Source of the DNA: Fibrobacter sp. UBA4309
GTDB lineage: Bacteria > Fibrobacterota > Fibrobacteria > Fibrobacterales > Fibrobacteraceae
Direction of reading: 5' to 3'
Length of the DNA stretch: 12,249 nucleotides
Assembly: GCF_002395745.1 (NCBI RefSeq)
Contig: NZ_DGUN01000077.1
Location: 58,750 to 70,998 of the forward strand
Shown here: positions 1-6,235 of the stretch, piece after piece
How positions within the stretch are numbered: position 1 is the first letter of the stretch
Layout: each line of letters begins with the position of its first letter
Translations under genes and position numbers: made by a program
The notes under the pieces: generated by a model
What the model saw: only the letters and a program-made list of their open reading frames with translations
The model's database searches: none
Told to the model about the DNA's origin: nothing

Positions 1-546
1 TTAATAGTTCTGTGCCAGAACCTGGAAGTAACTCTGGGGGTGATTGCACACGGGGCATACGTCCGGTGCCTCTTTCCCAACCACAATGTGGCCGCAGTTG
101 GCGCACTGCCAGATGGCGTCACCATCCTTGGAGAACACCTTCTTGCCGTTTACGTTCTCAAGGAGCTTGAGGTAGCGCTCCTCATGGTGGCGCTCAATCT
201 CTCCAACCATCTCGAACTTGGCGGCAATCTCATCGAAGCCTTCCTCGCGGGCTTCGCGGGCCATGCGGGCGTACATGTCGGTCCATTCGCAGTTTTCGCC
301 TTCGGCGGCTGCTGCAAGGTTTTCGGCCGTTGTTGGGATGTCTCCGCCGCAGAGGTACTTGAACCAGATCTTGGCGTGCTCCTTCTCATTGGCAGCGGTT
401 TCCTCAAAGAGGGCTGCAATCTGGACGTAACCTTCCTTCTTTGCCTTTGAGGCGAAGTAGGTGTACTTGTTGCGGGCCTGGGATTCACCTGCGAAGGCGG
501 CCTGGAGGTTCTTTTCGGTCTGGGTTCCGGCGTACTTGTTTGCCAT
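1..546 (-). CDS. rbr: Rubrerythrin (ferritin-like di-iron peroxidase with rubredoxin domain)
   Basis: A 181-residue cytoplasmic non-haem iron protein of the rubrerythrin family, which reduces hydrogen peroxide to water in anaerobes using electrons from rubredoxin or similar donors. The N-terminal four-helix ferritin-like domain (about residues 5-135) carries the expected di-iron ligand motifs: E21 in GESQARNKY, E54-x-x-H57 in NEKEH, E98/E101 in REAREEG, and EIERHHEER around 116-124. The C-terminal rubredoxin-like domain (about 143-175) has two CxxC knuckles, C148/C151 and C164/C167, for one Fe(SCys)4 centre. Domain order and length are those of classical rubrerythrin. The start is supported by an AAAGGAT ribosome site about 6-8 nt upstream. 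The stop codon is the first three bases of the window, so the gene is complete but its terminator lies outside. It is divergent from the regulator gene at 761. I see no convincing promoter for it. Oxidative-stress defence is inferred from the family. Confidence 0.96.
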   Translation of the reverse strand: MANKYAGTQTEKNLQAAFAGESQARNKYTYFASKAKKEGYVQIAALFEETAANEKEHAKIWFKYLCGGDIPTTAENLAAAAEGENCEWTDMYARMAREAREEGFDEIAAKFEMVGEIERHHEERYLKLLENVNGKKVFSKDGDAIWQCANCGHIVVGKEAPDVCPVCNHPQSYFQVLAQNY

Positions 547-625
547 ATTGTATCCTTTTGTGAATTGTGTCTCTTTGTCCTGCTAATGTAGATTATTTTG
601 GCTTCAAAAAACAACACTTGACTCC

Positions 626-648
626 AAATTATACGGATTGTATAATTT
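626..648. promoter_or_regulatory. Operator A: perfect 9-bp inverted repeat
   Basis: Arms AAATTATAC (626-634) and GTATAATTT (640-648) are exact reverse complements separated by 5 bp. A third half-site, GTATAATTC, lies at 711-719. The same arrangement, with a different half-site sequence, precedes the paralogous regulator at 3089 (2952-2976 and 3038-3047). The distance from second to third half-site start is 71 bp in both cases. A symmetrical repeat with a 5-bp spacer upstream of a regulator gene suggests a dimer-binding operator; that the regulator binds its own operator is inference. It is not a terminator, because neither flanking gene ends here. Confidence 0.72.
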
Positions 649-710
649 AGAATTATAAATTGAAATTTTCTATGAAATTTTTGCGTTTTTCAGTCAATTT
701 TCTCGTTTTT

Positions 711-719
711 GTATAATTC
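711..719 (+). promoter_or_regulatory. Third operator half-site A, abutting the -35 element
   Basis: GTATAATTC repeats the right arm of the inverted repeat at 640-648 in the same orientation, with one mismatch at the last base. Its first base is 15 bp before the -35 hexamer TTGACT at 726, exactly as in cassette B (3038 to 3053). A protein bound here would touch RNA polymerase at the -35 element, so it could activate or block. The intervening 649-710 stretch is T-rich and contains no gene. Confidence 0.6.
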
Positions 720-725
720 AAAGTA

Positions 726-754
726 TTGACTTCCGGAAAAAACAAACCTATTTT
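726..754 (+). promoter_or_regulatory. Promoter of regulator A, probably giving a leaderless mRNA
   Basis: TTGACT (726-731), 17-bp spacer, TATTTT (749-754). A start point about 7 bp after the -10 would coincide with the ATG at 761. There is no Shine-Dalgarno sequence between the -10 and the ATG, while the next gene in the operon has a strong one. The paralogous promoter at 3053-3081 has the same geometry, and both share TTTATA two or three bases before CATG. Confidence 0.55.
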
Positions 755-760
755 ATAAGC

Positions 761-1594
761 ATGAGACCCATTACCGAATACAAGGATTACCGCCTCTTTA
801 TGCAGGACTTTTACGATTACCGTAAAAGTCACGGCGCATTCTCCTGGCGCGAGTTCTGCAAGCTCGCCGGGTTCACCTCGCCGAACTTCCTTAAGCTCGT
901 CTGCACGGGGCAAAGCAGCCTGAGCAAAATCAAGATCGCCCCGGTCGCAAAAGCCATGGGACTCACCGGATACGAGTGCGAATACTTCACCCATCTCGTC
1001 AACTTCGGGAACGCCACGAAGGATTCCGTCAAAAAAGCGGCTCTCCTCGAAATGGAACGCATCGCGCGGGAACACAAGGTTCGCGTCGTCGACAGCGACG
1101 CCTTCCAGTACTATGAATCCTGGAAGTATCCCGTAATCCGCGAACTCGCACCGATGATGCCGGGGGCACGTCCGCGTGACATCGCCGAGGAATGCAAGGA
1201 ATACGTTTCCGCCGAAGAGGTCCGCGACATTCTCGCCTTCTTGGTGAAGGCCGGATTCCTCAAGAAAGACGGCGAGAAAGTCTATTCGCAAACCGAGCAG
1301 AGCGTCATCGGTTCACCGGAAGCCCTCCCCATCGCCATCCGCGCGATGCACAAGGAGATGGGCAACATGGCCGTGCGTGCGGTGGACCGCTACAATACAA
1401 GCGAGAGGTTCATCGCCGGGGCAACACTCGGCGTATGCGAGGAAGCCTACAGCCGCATTGTCGAAGAGGTGAGCAACTGCTGCAAGAAGGTCGTCGACAT
1501 CGCAAACGAGTACAAAGACCTGAACCAGGTCTACCGAATCAATTTTCAATTTTTCCCTTGCACGGGCAAGGTGAAGGAGGAGCACCATGCTTAA
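761..1594 (+). CDS. TIGR02147/DUF4423-type putative HTH regulator (copy A)
   Basis: A 277-residue protein that I recognise as the TIGR02147 (DUF4423-containing) family, known to me from Fibrobacter, where it has many paralogues of unproven function. Residues 26-76 (FSWREFCKLAGF..SPNFLKLV..G...LS...) read as an XRE-like helix-turn-helix with a recognition helix around 40-48, so DNA binding is likely. Residues 108-211 are 102/104 identical to the paralogue at 3089-3922, against about 71% for residues 1-107 and about 48% for the C-terminal 66. No signal peptide or membrane segment is seen, so it is cytoplasmic. The ATG at 761 is chosen because the paralogue aligns from the same residue and the promoter sits directly before it. 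Its end overlaps the lipoprotein start by 8 nt (ATGCTTAA). Likely autoregulated through the operator at 626-719 (inference). The signal it senses and its targets cannot be read from the sequence. Confidence 0.88.
   Translation: MRPITEYKDYRLFMQDFYDYRKSHGAFSWREFCKLAGFTSPNFLKLVCTGQSSLSKIKIAPVAKAMGLTGYECEYFTHLVNFGNATKDSVKKAALLEMERIAREHKVRVVDSDAFQYYESWKYPVIRELAPMMPGARPRDIAEECKEYVSAEEVRDILAFLVKAGFLKKDGEKVYSQTEQSVIGSPEALPIAIRAMHKEMGNMAVRAVDRYNTSERFIAGATLGVCEEAYSRIVEEVSNCCKKVVDIANEYKDLNQVYRINFQFFPCTGKVKEEHHA
1574..1580 (+). promoter_or_regulatory. Strong RBS of lipoprotein A
   Basis: AAGGAGG, 6 nt before the ATG at 1587 and inside the last codons of the regulator. It decides the lipoprotein start and supports translational coupling. 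It contrasts with the absence of any such site before the upstream regulator gene. Confidence 0.85.
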
Positions 1595-2924
1595 CAAGAA
1601 ACTTATCGTCGCCGGGAGCATCGCGCTAGTCGCGCTCGCCGCCTGTTCCTCGGACGAAGCATCGACCGCCGGGGCGACAGTAGACCCGAACGCCATCGCA
1701 GAGAACGACTCCATTGTCTTTGAAGGCGACAAGCCCATCATTCCCGAACTCATGGATCATTGTTACTCAAACCAAGACAGCGCCACCAATCTCTGCGGTG
1801 CAGACCAAGATTTCTCCTTCTACTCAAAAATCACCGCATTCGAGACAGAACCGACTTCCCTAAGCAGCGACATGGACAGTCTTGATGTCAAGCTCTACGA
1901 CAAGGAAAATGGAGCGGCAGCGACCTGCGCCGCAGGCGACCAGTCCTTCGATGCCAAGTTCAAGATGGAAGCAAGATACGGCTTTATCTTCAAGACATTG
2001 ACAATGCACAATGTCGGAGCCGCCTGCGACAGCATTCTCCAGGAGTTCCAGAATGCATGCAACACCAACCCGAAAATTACCGTAATAGGCGGTTACAGTG
2101 GTTTCTGCACTTCAACGGGAGACTTGTACGCTTTCTGCGCCGATTTAAGCCATCTTACATTGGAATGCTCTGAACCCGAAGCTGACGGGACAAAGAAATG
2201 CCATGTAAAACGGGATTCCACGACAGCTCTCGACACGAACCACTTTATCCAGGACTTCGTAAAGAAATCCGAAAGCATCTGTACCGACATTAGCACCGGC
2301 AAGCTTGACGTTTCGGACTTTGACCCCATCGAAGATTACTGGACTCCCGGGCATAACCCCATTGACCACCTCGACACAAGCAACAAGGGAGAACCGATCG
2401 ATACATCATCGTTCACTCTGGAAAAATATGCGGAGCAATTCGCGGATATTTCCGAAGAAATTACGTTCGACAGCCTCGTACTCGCCTACCGCATTCTGCC
2501 GACAAGCGAAATTGTTCTCGATACGGGTTCATACACCATCAGGGAGCCCTCACCCGCCGAAGTCGCCAAGTACTTCCCGATGACAACGGCCATTACCGGA
2601 GAAAATTTCAATTCCGAGCACTGCGATATCTACACAGTCGCCATGTCAGGGTACCAATCCTTAGCCATAATTCTGACGCATATCGAATATGAATACGTCA
2701 AATACGCGCTTATCTTCGCCGGCGGAGACTGCAAAAAAGATGGAGACTTCGCGCAAATCTTCCTTATAAAAGACTGCACAGGCGAATTCGATGAGTATGC
2801 GATGACATTTGCAGGTGGCGACTTCTTCGAAAACACTCCATGGACATGCGACGAGAACGGAGTCCCCCCCGGCAGAGAGAACGGCCCCTACGGCGAATGG
2901 TACCGCGCAAACTTGCGTCAATAA
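1587..2924 (+). CDS. Cysteine-rich putative lipoprotein paired with regulator A
   Basis: A 445-residue predicted lipoprotein. The signal peptide MLNKKLIVAGSIALVALAAC has two lysines, a hydrophobic core and lipobox L17-A18-A19-C20; acylation at C20 would anchor it in the inner or outer membrane facing the periplasm or surface. I do not recognise a catalytic family. It is a diverged paralogue of the lipoprotein at 3915-5180: shared landmarks are KENGA(A/S)A(T/S)C (residues 106-114), a Cys-rich middle, FTL-x-x-Y after an Asp/Ser-rich joint (from residue 276), a (V/A)EV-like AKYFP segment, and the C-terminal YGEWYRA(N/D)L (435-443). At least ten cysteines in the mature part suggest disulfides. 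It is the second gene of an operon with the TIGR02147-type regulator, overlapping it by 8 nt. A surface or periplasmic role controlled by its partner is inference. No clear intrinsic terminator follows before 2951. Confidence 0.85.
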   Translation: MLNKKLIVAGSIALVALAACSSDEASTAGATVDPNAIAENDSIVFEGDKPIIPELMDHCYSNQDSATNLCGADQDFSFYSKITAFETEPTSLSSDMDSLDVKLYDKENGAAATCAAGDQSFDAKFKMEARYGFIFKTLTMHNVGAACDSILQEFQNACNTNPKITVIGGYSGFCTSTGDLYAFCADLSHLTLECSEPEADGTKKCHVKRDSTTALDTNHFIQDFVKKSESICTDISTGKLDVSDFDPIEDYWTPGHNPIDHLDTSNKGEPIDTSSFTLEKYAEQFADISEEITFDSLVLAYRILPTSEIVLDTGSYTIREPSPAEVAKYFPMTTAITGENFNSEHCDIYTVAMSGYQSLAIILTHIEYEYVKYALIFAGGDCKKDGDFAQIFLIKDCTGEFDEYAMTFAGGDFFENTPWTCDENGVPPGRENGPYGEWYRANLRQ

Positions 2925-2951
2925 AAATCCCCTTTCGGCACTAAAAAACAC

Positions 2952-2976
2952 GGAATGATACGTAATGTATCATTCC
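2952..2976. promoter_or_regulatory. Operator B: perfect 10-bp inverted repeat
   Basis: Arms GGAATGATAC (2952-2961) and GTATCATTCC (2967-2976) are exact reverse complements with a 5-bp spacer, as in operator A at 626-648. The third half-site GTATCATTCC recurs at 3038-3047. The GTAT-N-ATT core is common to both operators and the other bases differ. It could also be read as the terminator of the lipoprotein gene ending at 2924, but the matching half-site downstream and the conserved layout argue for an operator. Confidence 0.75.
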
Positions 2977-3037
2977 CATTTATTTTCTGCATTTTTCTTT
3001 TGATTTTTGCCGATTTTTCTTCAAATTTTTCATTTTC

Positions 3038-3047
3038 GTATCATTCC
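3038..3047 (+). promoter_or_regulatory. Third operator half-site B, abutting the -35 element
   Basis: GTATCATTCC is an exact direct copy of the right arm at 2967-2976, 71 bp downstream, and starts 15 bp before the -35 hexamer at 3053. Spacing is the same as in cassette A. Confidence 0.68.
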
Positions 3048-3052
3048 AACTA

Positions 3053-3081
3053 TTGCACATTTCGATTTTTCTAGGTAGATT
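3053..3081 (+). promoter_or_regulatory. Promoter of regulator B, probably giving a leaderless mRNA
   Basis: TTGCAC (3053-3058), 17-bp spacer, TAGATT (3076-3081), with the ATG only 8 bases after the -10. No Shine-Dalgarno sequence fits between them. Geometry matches the promoter at 726-754. Confidence 0.5.
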
Positions 3082-3088
3082 TATAGAC

Positions 3089-3922
3089 ATGAAACCAATC
3101 ACCGAATACAAAGACTACCGCAAGTTTATGCAGGACTTCTACGACGAGCGCAAGCGTACGGGCGCTTTCTCGTGGAGGGAATTTTCGAAACTTGCCGGAT
3201 TCGCCTCGCCCACGTACCTCAAGCTGGTATGCGAAGGCAAGAGCGGACTGAGCAAGGTCAAGATGAAACAGGTATCCAAGGCGATGGGGCTCACCGGATA
3301 CGAAGAGGAATACTTCTCCCTCCTCGTGGTCCTGGCCAAGGCGACCAAGGATGCCGACAAAAAGGAGGCTCTATTAAAAATGGAGAAGATTGCCACAGAA
3401 CACAAGGCTCGTGTCGTCGACAGTGACGCCTTCCAGTACTATGAATCCTGGAAGTATCCCGTGATACGCGAGCTCGCGCCGATGATGCCGGGGGCACGTC
3501 CGCGTGACATTGCCGAAGAATGCAAGGAATATGTTTCCGCCGAAGAAGTCCGCGATATCCTCGCCTTCCTGGTGAAGGCCGGATTCCTCAAGAAAGACGG
3601 CGACAAGATTTATTCGCAAACCGAACAGAGCGTCATCGGCTCACCGGAAGCCCTCCCCATTGCCATCCGCGCGATGCACAAGGAGATGGGCAACATGGCC
3701 GTGCGCGCAGTGGACCGCTACAGCGCAAACGAGAGGTACTTCACGGGCATGACCATCGGCGTGAACGAAACAAACTATGCGCGCATCGTCGCCGAAATCG
3801 ACGCCTGCGCCAAGAGAATCGCCGCCATCGCAAACGAAGGCGACAACCTGGACCAGGTCTACGGTCTCAACTTTCAACTTTTCCCATTTACTAATAAAAC
3901 AAAAGGAGCGAACCATGCTTAA
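3089..3922 (+). CDS. TIGR02147/DUF4423-type putative HTH regulator (copy B)
   Basis: A 277-residue paralogue of the protein at 761-1594, the same length and aligning without gaps. The HTH region (about 26-76) differs in and beside the predicted recognition helix: T39A, N42T, F43Y, T49E, Q51K and S53G (copy A to copy B). Residues 108-211 are nearly invariant, differing only at GDKI versus GEKV. The open frame extends upstream to a TTG at 3053, but that triplet is the -35 hexamer and the extra 12 residues have no counterpart in copy A, so the ATG at 3089 is the start. Its stop overlaps the following lipoprotein start by the same ATGCTTAA as in copy A. Function is inferred as a DNA-binding autoregulator using the operator at 2952-3047; its inducing signal is unknown. 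Confidence 0.88.
   Translation: MKPITEYKDYRKFMQDFYDERKRTGAFSWREFSKLAGFASPTYLKLVCEGKSGLSKVKMKQVSKAMGLTGYEEEYFSLLVVLAKATKDADKKEALLKMEKIATEHKARVVDSDAFQYYESWKYPVIRELAPMMPGARPRDIAEECKEYVSAEEVRDILAFLVKAGFLKKDGDKIYSQTEQSVIGSPEALPIAIRAMHKEMGNMAVRAVDRYSANERYFTGMTIGVNETNYARIVAEIDACAKRIAAIANEGDNLDQVYGLNFQLFPFTNKTKGANHA
3901..3908 (+). promoter_or_regulatory. RBS of lipoprotein B
   Basis: AAAAGGAG ends 6 nt before the ATG at 3915, mirroring the site at 1574-1580. It supports the lipoprotein start at 3915 over in-frame upstream start codons inside the regulator gene. Confidence 0.82.
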
Positions 3923-5180
3923 CTTCAAGAAGAATCTTTATATCGCAAGTGCACTCGCCCTTTGCGCACTTTCCGCCTGCTCCTCGGACAATCCCTCGTC
4001 TGCAGGTTCCACGACTATCCCTAACGCCAACACCGACCCGAGCGGCAGTACGCAAAATACCGAAATCGCCCAGATTGTCTTCATGACGGCAGCGACATCG
4101 GTCGACTCCCTGCAAGGCGGCGAACTGAAGGCCTTCGAAAAAGAAAACGGAGCCTCGGCAAGCTGTAGCGCCGACGGGAAAACCTATTCCTCCGAAATCC
4201 AGATCGACAAGAACAATATGGTCGTCACACATCTCAAGCTGGAGAATACCGGCAACCTGTGCGAAGGCATTCTCATCCGCTTTAACGAATCGTGCGGAAC
4301 GGATGTCGTTTCGTGGGCAAAATGTGACGACAAGGGAAATCTGGAAGTCTTCTGCGGAGACCACCGCATGACAAATTTCACCAAATGTACCGCAACCAAT
4401 CCGCCCAGCTGTACCACGAAGGAGGCCGACACCACCATTACCTTCGGCATGCTTGTAAGCGATTTTTCTGCCAGCGCAAGCGACATCTGCAACAAGATTT
4501 CTGAAGGGGCAGAGAGCTCTTACGGCAGGTTCGTAATACCGACATCGACAAGCATCAGCGACAATTCCAGTTCTAGCATCGAGGCCGAATCGAGCAGCAG
4601 TGAAAAAACGACTCCGCAACTTATCGACGAATACGGGAACCCCGTTACCGAAATCGATACCGCAAAATTCACACTAGACAATTACACGGCACAATTCACA
4701 GACGAGGCAAGCGAACTCATGTTCGACAGCCACGTGTTGGCCTATAACGGATCTTCCGCATACAGTTTAGATTTTCATGATTCCGCCCCAACAATCAAGG
4801 AAATCACCACAGATAAAGTCGCCGAATACTTCCCGTTGACCGCAGCCGTTGCAGGGGAAAAAATCAACCCGGACAACTGCAAACTGTACATTGTCGTTGT
4901 CAACGACGGAGGCCAACCCACGGGGCATGTGCTAGGCAAAGCCTCCGAAGGCAGCGTTGAAGTTTACGGCGTTCATCCGGGTGGTCGTTGCATGATCTCG
5001 CAAGCCATGCTGACAGTCTCGTTCCTTGTGCAGGATTGCGACGGGCTCATTGACGAAAACGCAACCATCTCTCACAAGAGTTTTACAAGCAACACGTGGG
5101 CATGTGAAGAAGGAAAATACAGCCCGACCAAGAAAGCGGTCGCCTACGGCGAATGGTACCGCGCCGACTTGGCAAAATAA
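3915..5180 (+). CDS. Putative lipoprotein paired with regulator B
   Basis: A 421-residue predicted lipoprotein. The signal peptide is positively charged at K5/K6 and ends at lipobox L19-S20-A21-C22. The ATG at 3915 is chosen because it directly precedes this signal peptide and follows an RBS; the open frame runs back to 3777 inside the regulator. It is a paralogue of the protein at 1587-2924, sharing FEKENGASASC (residues 74-84), a Cys-rich N-terminal half, FTLDNY (from 252), a VAEYFP segment and the C-terminal YGEWYRADL (411-419). Unlike its paralogue it has a serine linker between halves (SSSS at 218-221 and 226-229), the kind of hinge common in Fibrobacter exported proteins. The lipoproteins have diverged much more than their regulators. 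Function is unknown; export and membrane anchoring are well supported. Confidence 0.86.
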   Translation: MLNFKKNLYIASALALCALSACSSDNPSSAGSTTIPNANTDPSGSTQNTEIAQIVFMTAATSVDSLQGGELKAFEKENGASASCSADGKTYSSEIQIDKNNMVVTHLKLENTGNLCEGILIRFNESCGTDVVSWAKCDDKGNLEVFCGDHRMTNFTKCTATNPPSCTTKEADTTITFGMLVSDFSASASDICNKISEGAESSYGRFVIPTSTSISDNSSSSIEAESSSSEKTTPQLIDEYGNPVTEIDTAKFTLDNYTAQFTDEASELMFDSHVLAYNGSSAYSLDFHDSAPTIKEITTDKVAEYFPLTAAVAGEKINPDNCKLYIVVVNDGGQPTGHVLGKASEGSVEVYGVHPGGRCMISQAMLTVSFLVQDCDGLIDENATISHKSFTSNTWACEEGKYSPTKKAVAYGEWYRADLAK

Positions 5181-5224
5181 ATCCAGTATAAAGTCTCTCT
5201 CTAAAAAATAATACTAGATTGTTA

Positions 5225-5258
5225 TCCGTTGCGGCACCTGTCGCGACGGAGTTTTTTT
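5225..5258 (+). terminator. Terminator-like hairpin that contains the cysK RBS
   Basis: TCCGTTGCG (5225-5233) pairs with CGCGACGGA (5242-5250) over 9 bp including one T-G wobble, with an 8-nt loop, followed by G and seven T up to the base before the cysK ATG. It looks like the intrinsic terminator of the lipoprotein operon ending at 5180. The 3' arm contains GGAG (5248-5251), the only Shine-Dalgarno candidate for cysK, so in a cysK transcript the fold would hide the ribosome site and could also terminate early. Whether it acts as a simple terminator or as an attenuator is undecided. Confidence 0.7.
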
Positions 5259-6182
5259 ATGGCAATCTACAACAGCATTCTCGAAACCATCGGCAACACG
5301 CCGCTCGTACGCATCAACAAGCTGAACAAGGGCGAGGCCGAAGTCTACGTAAAACTCGAAAGTTTCAACCCGCTCGGCAGCGCGAAGGACCGCGTGGCTT
5401 TCAACATGATCGAACGTGCCGAAAAGGAAGGCAAGCTCAAGCCGGGGGCGCTCATCATCGAACCGACCAGCGGCAATACGGGCGTGGGCCTTGCCTACGT
5501 GGGTGCGGTGAAGGGCTACAAGGTGGTGCTCACGATGCCCGATTCCATGAGCATGGAACGCAGGCTGCTCTTGAAGGCGCTTGGGGCCGAGGTCGTATTG
5601 ACCGAAGGCGCGAAGGGCATGGCCGGCTGCATCGAGAAGGCGAATGAGATTGCGGCGCAGAACCCGGGAAGCTTTATCCCGCAGCAGTTCGAGAATCCGG
5701 CAAACCCGGAAGCGCACTACCTCACGACGGGTCCCGAAATCTGGAACGATACCGAGGGCAACGTGGACGTGTTTATCGCGACGGCGGGCACGGGCGGCAC
5801 CGTAAGCGGCACGGCGAAGTACCTCAAGGAAAAGAACCCGAACGTCTACGTGATTGCGATTGAACCCGATGACTCCCCGATGATTAGCAAGGGTGTTGCG
5901 GGTCCGCACAAGATACAGGGAATCGGAGCGAACTTTATCCCGAAAATCTATGACCCGAAGGTGGTCGACGAGGTGTACCTCACCAGCACGGAGAAGGCCG
6001 GGAACGCGGCCCGAGCGGCAGCAAGCGAAGAAGGCATCTTCGTCGGGATTTCGTCGGGTGCCGCTTTGGAATGCGCCCTCACGGTGGCAAAACGCCCCGA
6101 ATTCAAGGGCAAGAGAATCGTGGCACTCCTCCCCGACACCGGCGAGCGTTATCTGAGCACCTGGCTCTGGACGGAAAAGTAG
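5259..6182 (+). CDS. cysK: Cysteine synthase A (O-acetylserine sulfhydrylase)
   Basis: A 307-residue PLP enzyme (fold type II) making L-cysteine and acetate from O-acetyl-L-serine and sulfide, the last step of sulfate or sulfide assimilation, in the cytoplasm. Diagnostic motifs: GNTPLVR (12-18), the PLP lysine K43 in NPLGSAKDR, the substrate-binding loop TSGNTG (70-75), the phosphate-binding loop GTGGT (177-181), IQGIGANFIP, and GISSGAA (263-269) contacting the PLP ring nitrogen. The length is normal for CysK; the MSMERR and GIGANFIP segments favour CysK over cystathionine beta-synthase. The open frame could start at 5229, but that lies inside the hairpin and adds ten non-homologous residues, so ATG 5259 is used. 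putP follows 53 bp later in the same direction and may be co-transcribed. Confidence 0.95.
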   Translation: MAIYNSILETIGNTPLVRINKLNKGEAEVYVKLESFNPLGSAKDRVAFNMIERAEKEGKLKPGALIIEPTSGNTGVGLAYVGAVKGYKVVLTMPDSMSMERRLLLKALGAEVVLTEGAKGMAGCIEKANEIAAQNPGSFIPQQFENPANPEAHYLTTGPEIWNDTEGNVDVFIATAGTGGTVSGTAKYLKEKNPNVYVIAIEPDDSPMISKGVAGPHKIQGIGANFIPKIYDPKVVDEVYLTSTEKAGNAARAAASEEGIFVGISSGAALECALTVAKRPEFKGKRIVALLPDTGERYLSTWLWTEK

Positions 6183-6235
6183 TCCGTATAGTTATATTTC
6201 AATAAACAAGTATTCGAAAAAAGGAGATTCACCAA

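Noticed and set aside
1192..1629. Open frames of 120-145 codons overlapping both regulators in another frame
   Set aside because: They appear in both paralogues only because the conserved centre is nearly identical at DNA level; the substitutions between copies are synonymous in the regulator frame, which shows which frame is under selection.
2952..2976. Reading the inverted repeat as a terminator of lipoprotein A
   Set aside because: The same geometry occurs at 626-648, where no gene ends, and the half-site recurs at the promoter; the following T-rich tract is not a clean T-run.
3053..3088. Upstream TTG start of regulator B
   Set aside because: The TTG is the -35 hexamer of the promoter, and the extra residues have no match in copy A.
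3777..3914. Upstream start of lipoprotein B within the regulator gene
   Set aside because: It would bury the signal peptide 46 residues inside the protein. ATG 3915 has a good RBS and begins the signal peptide.
5229..5258. Upstream TTG start of cysK
   Set aside because: It would begin within the terminator hairpin and add residues absent from the CysK family; the ATG at 5259 fits the family N-terminus.
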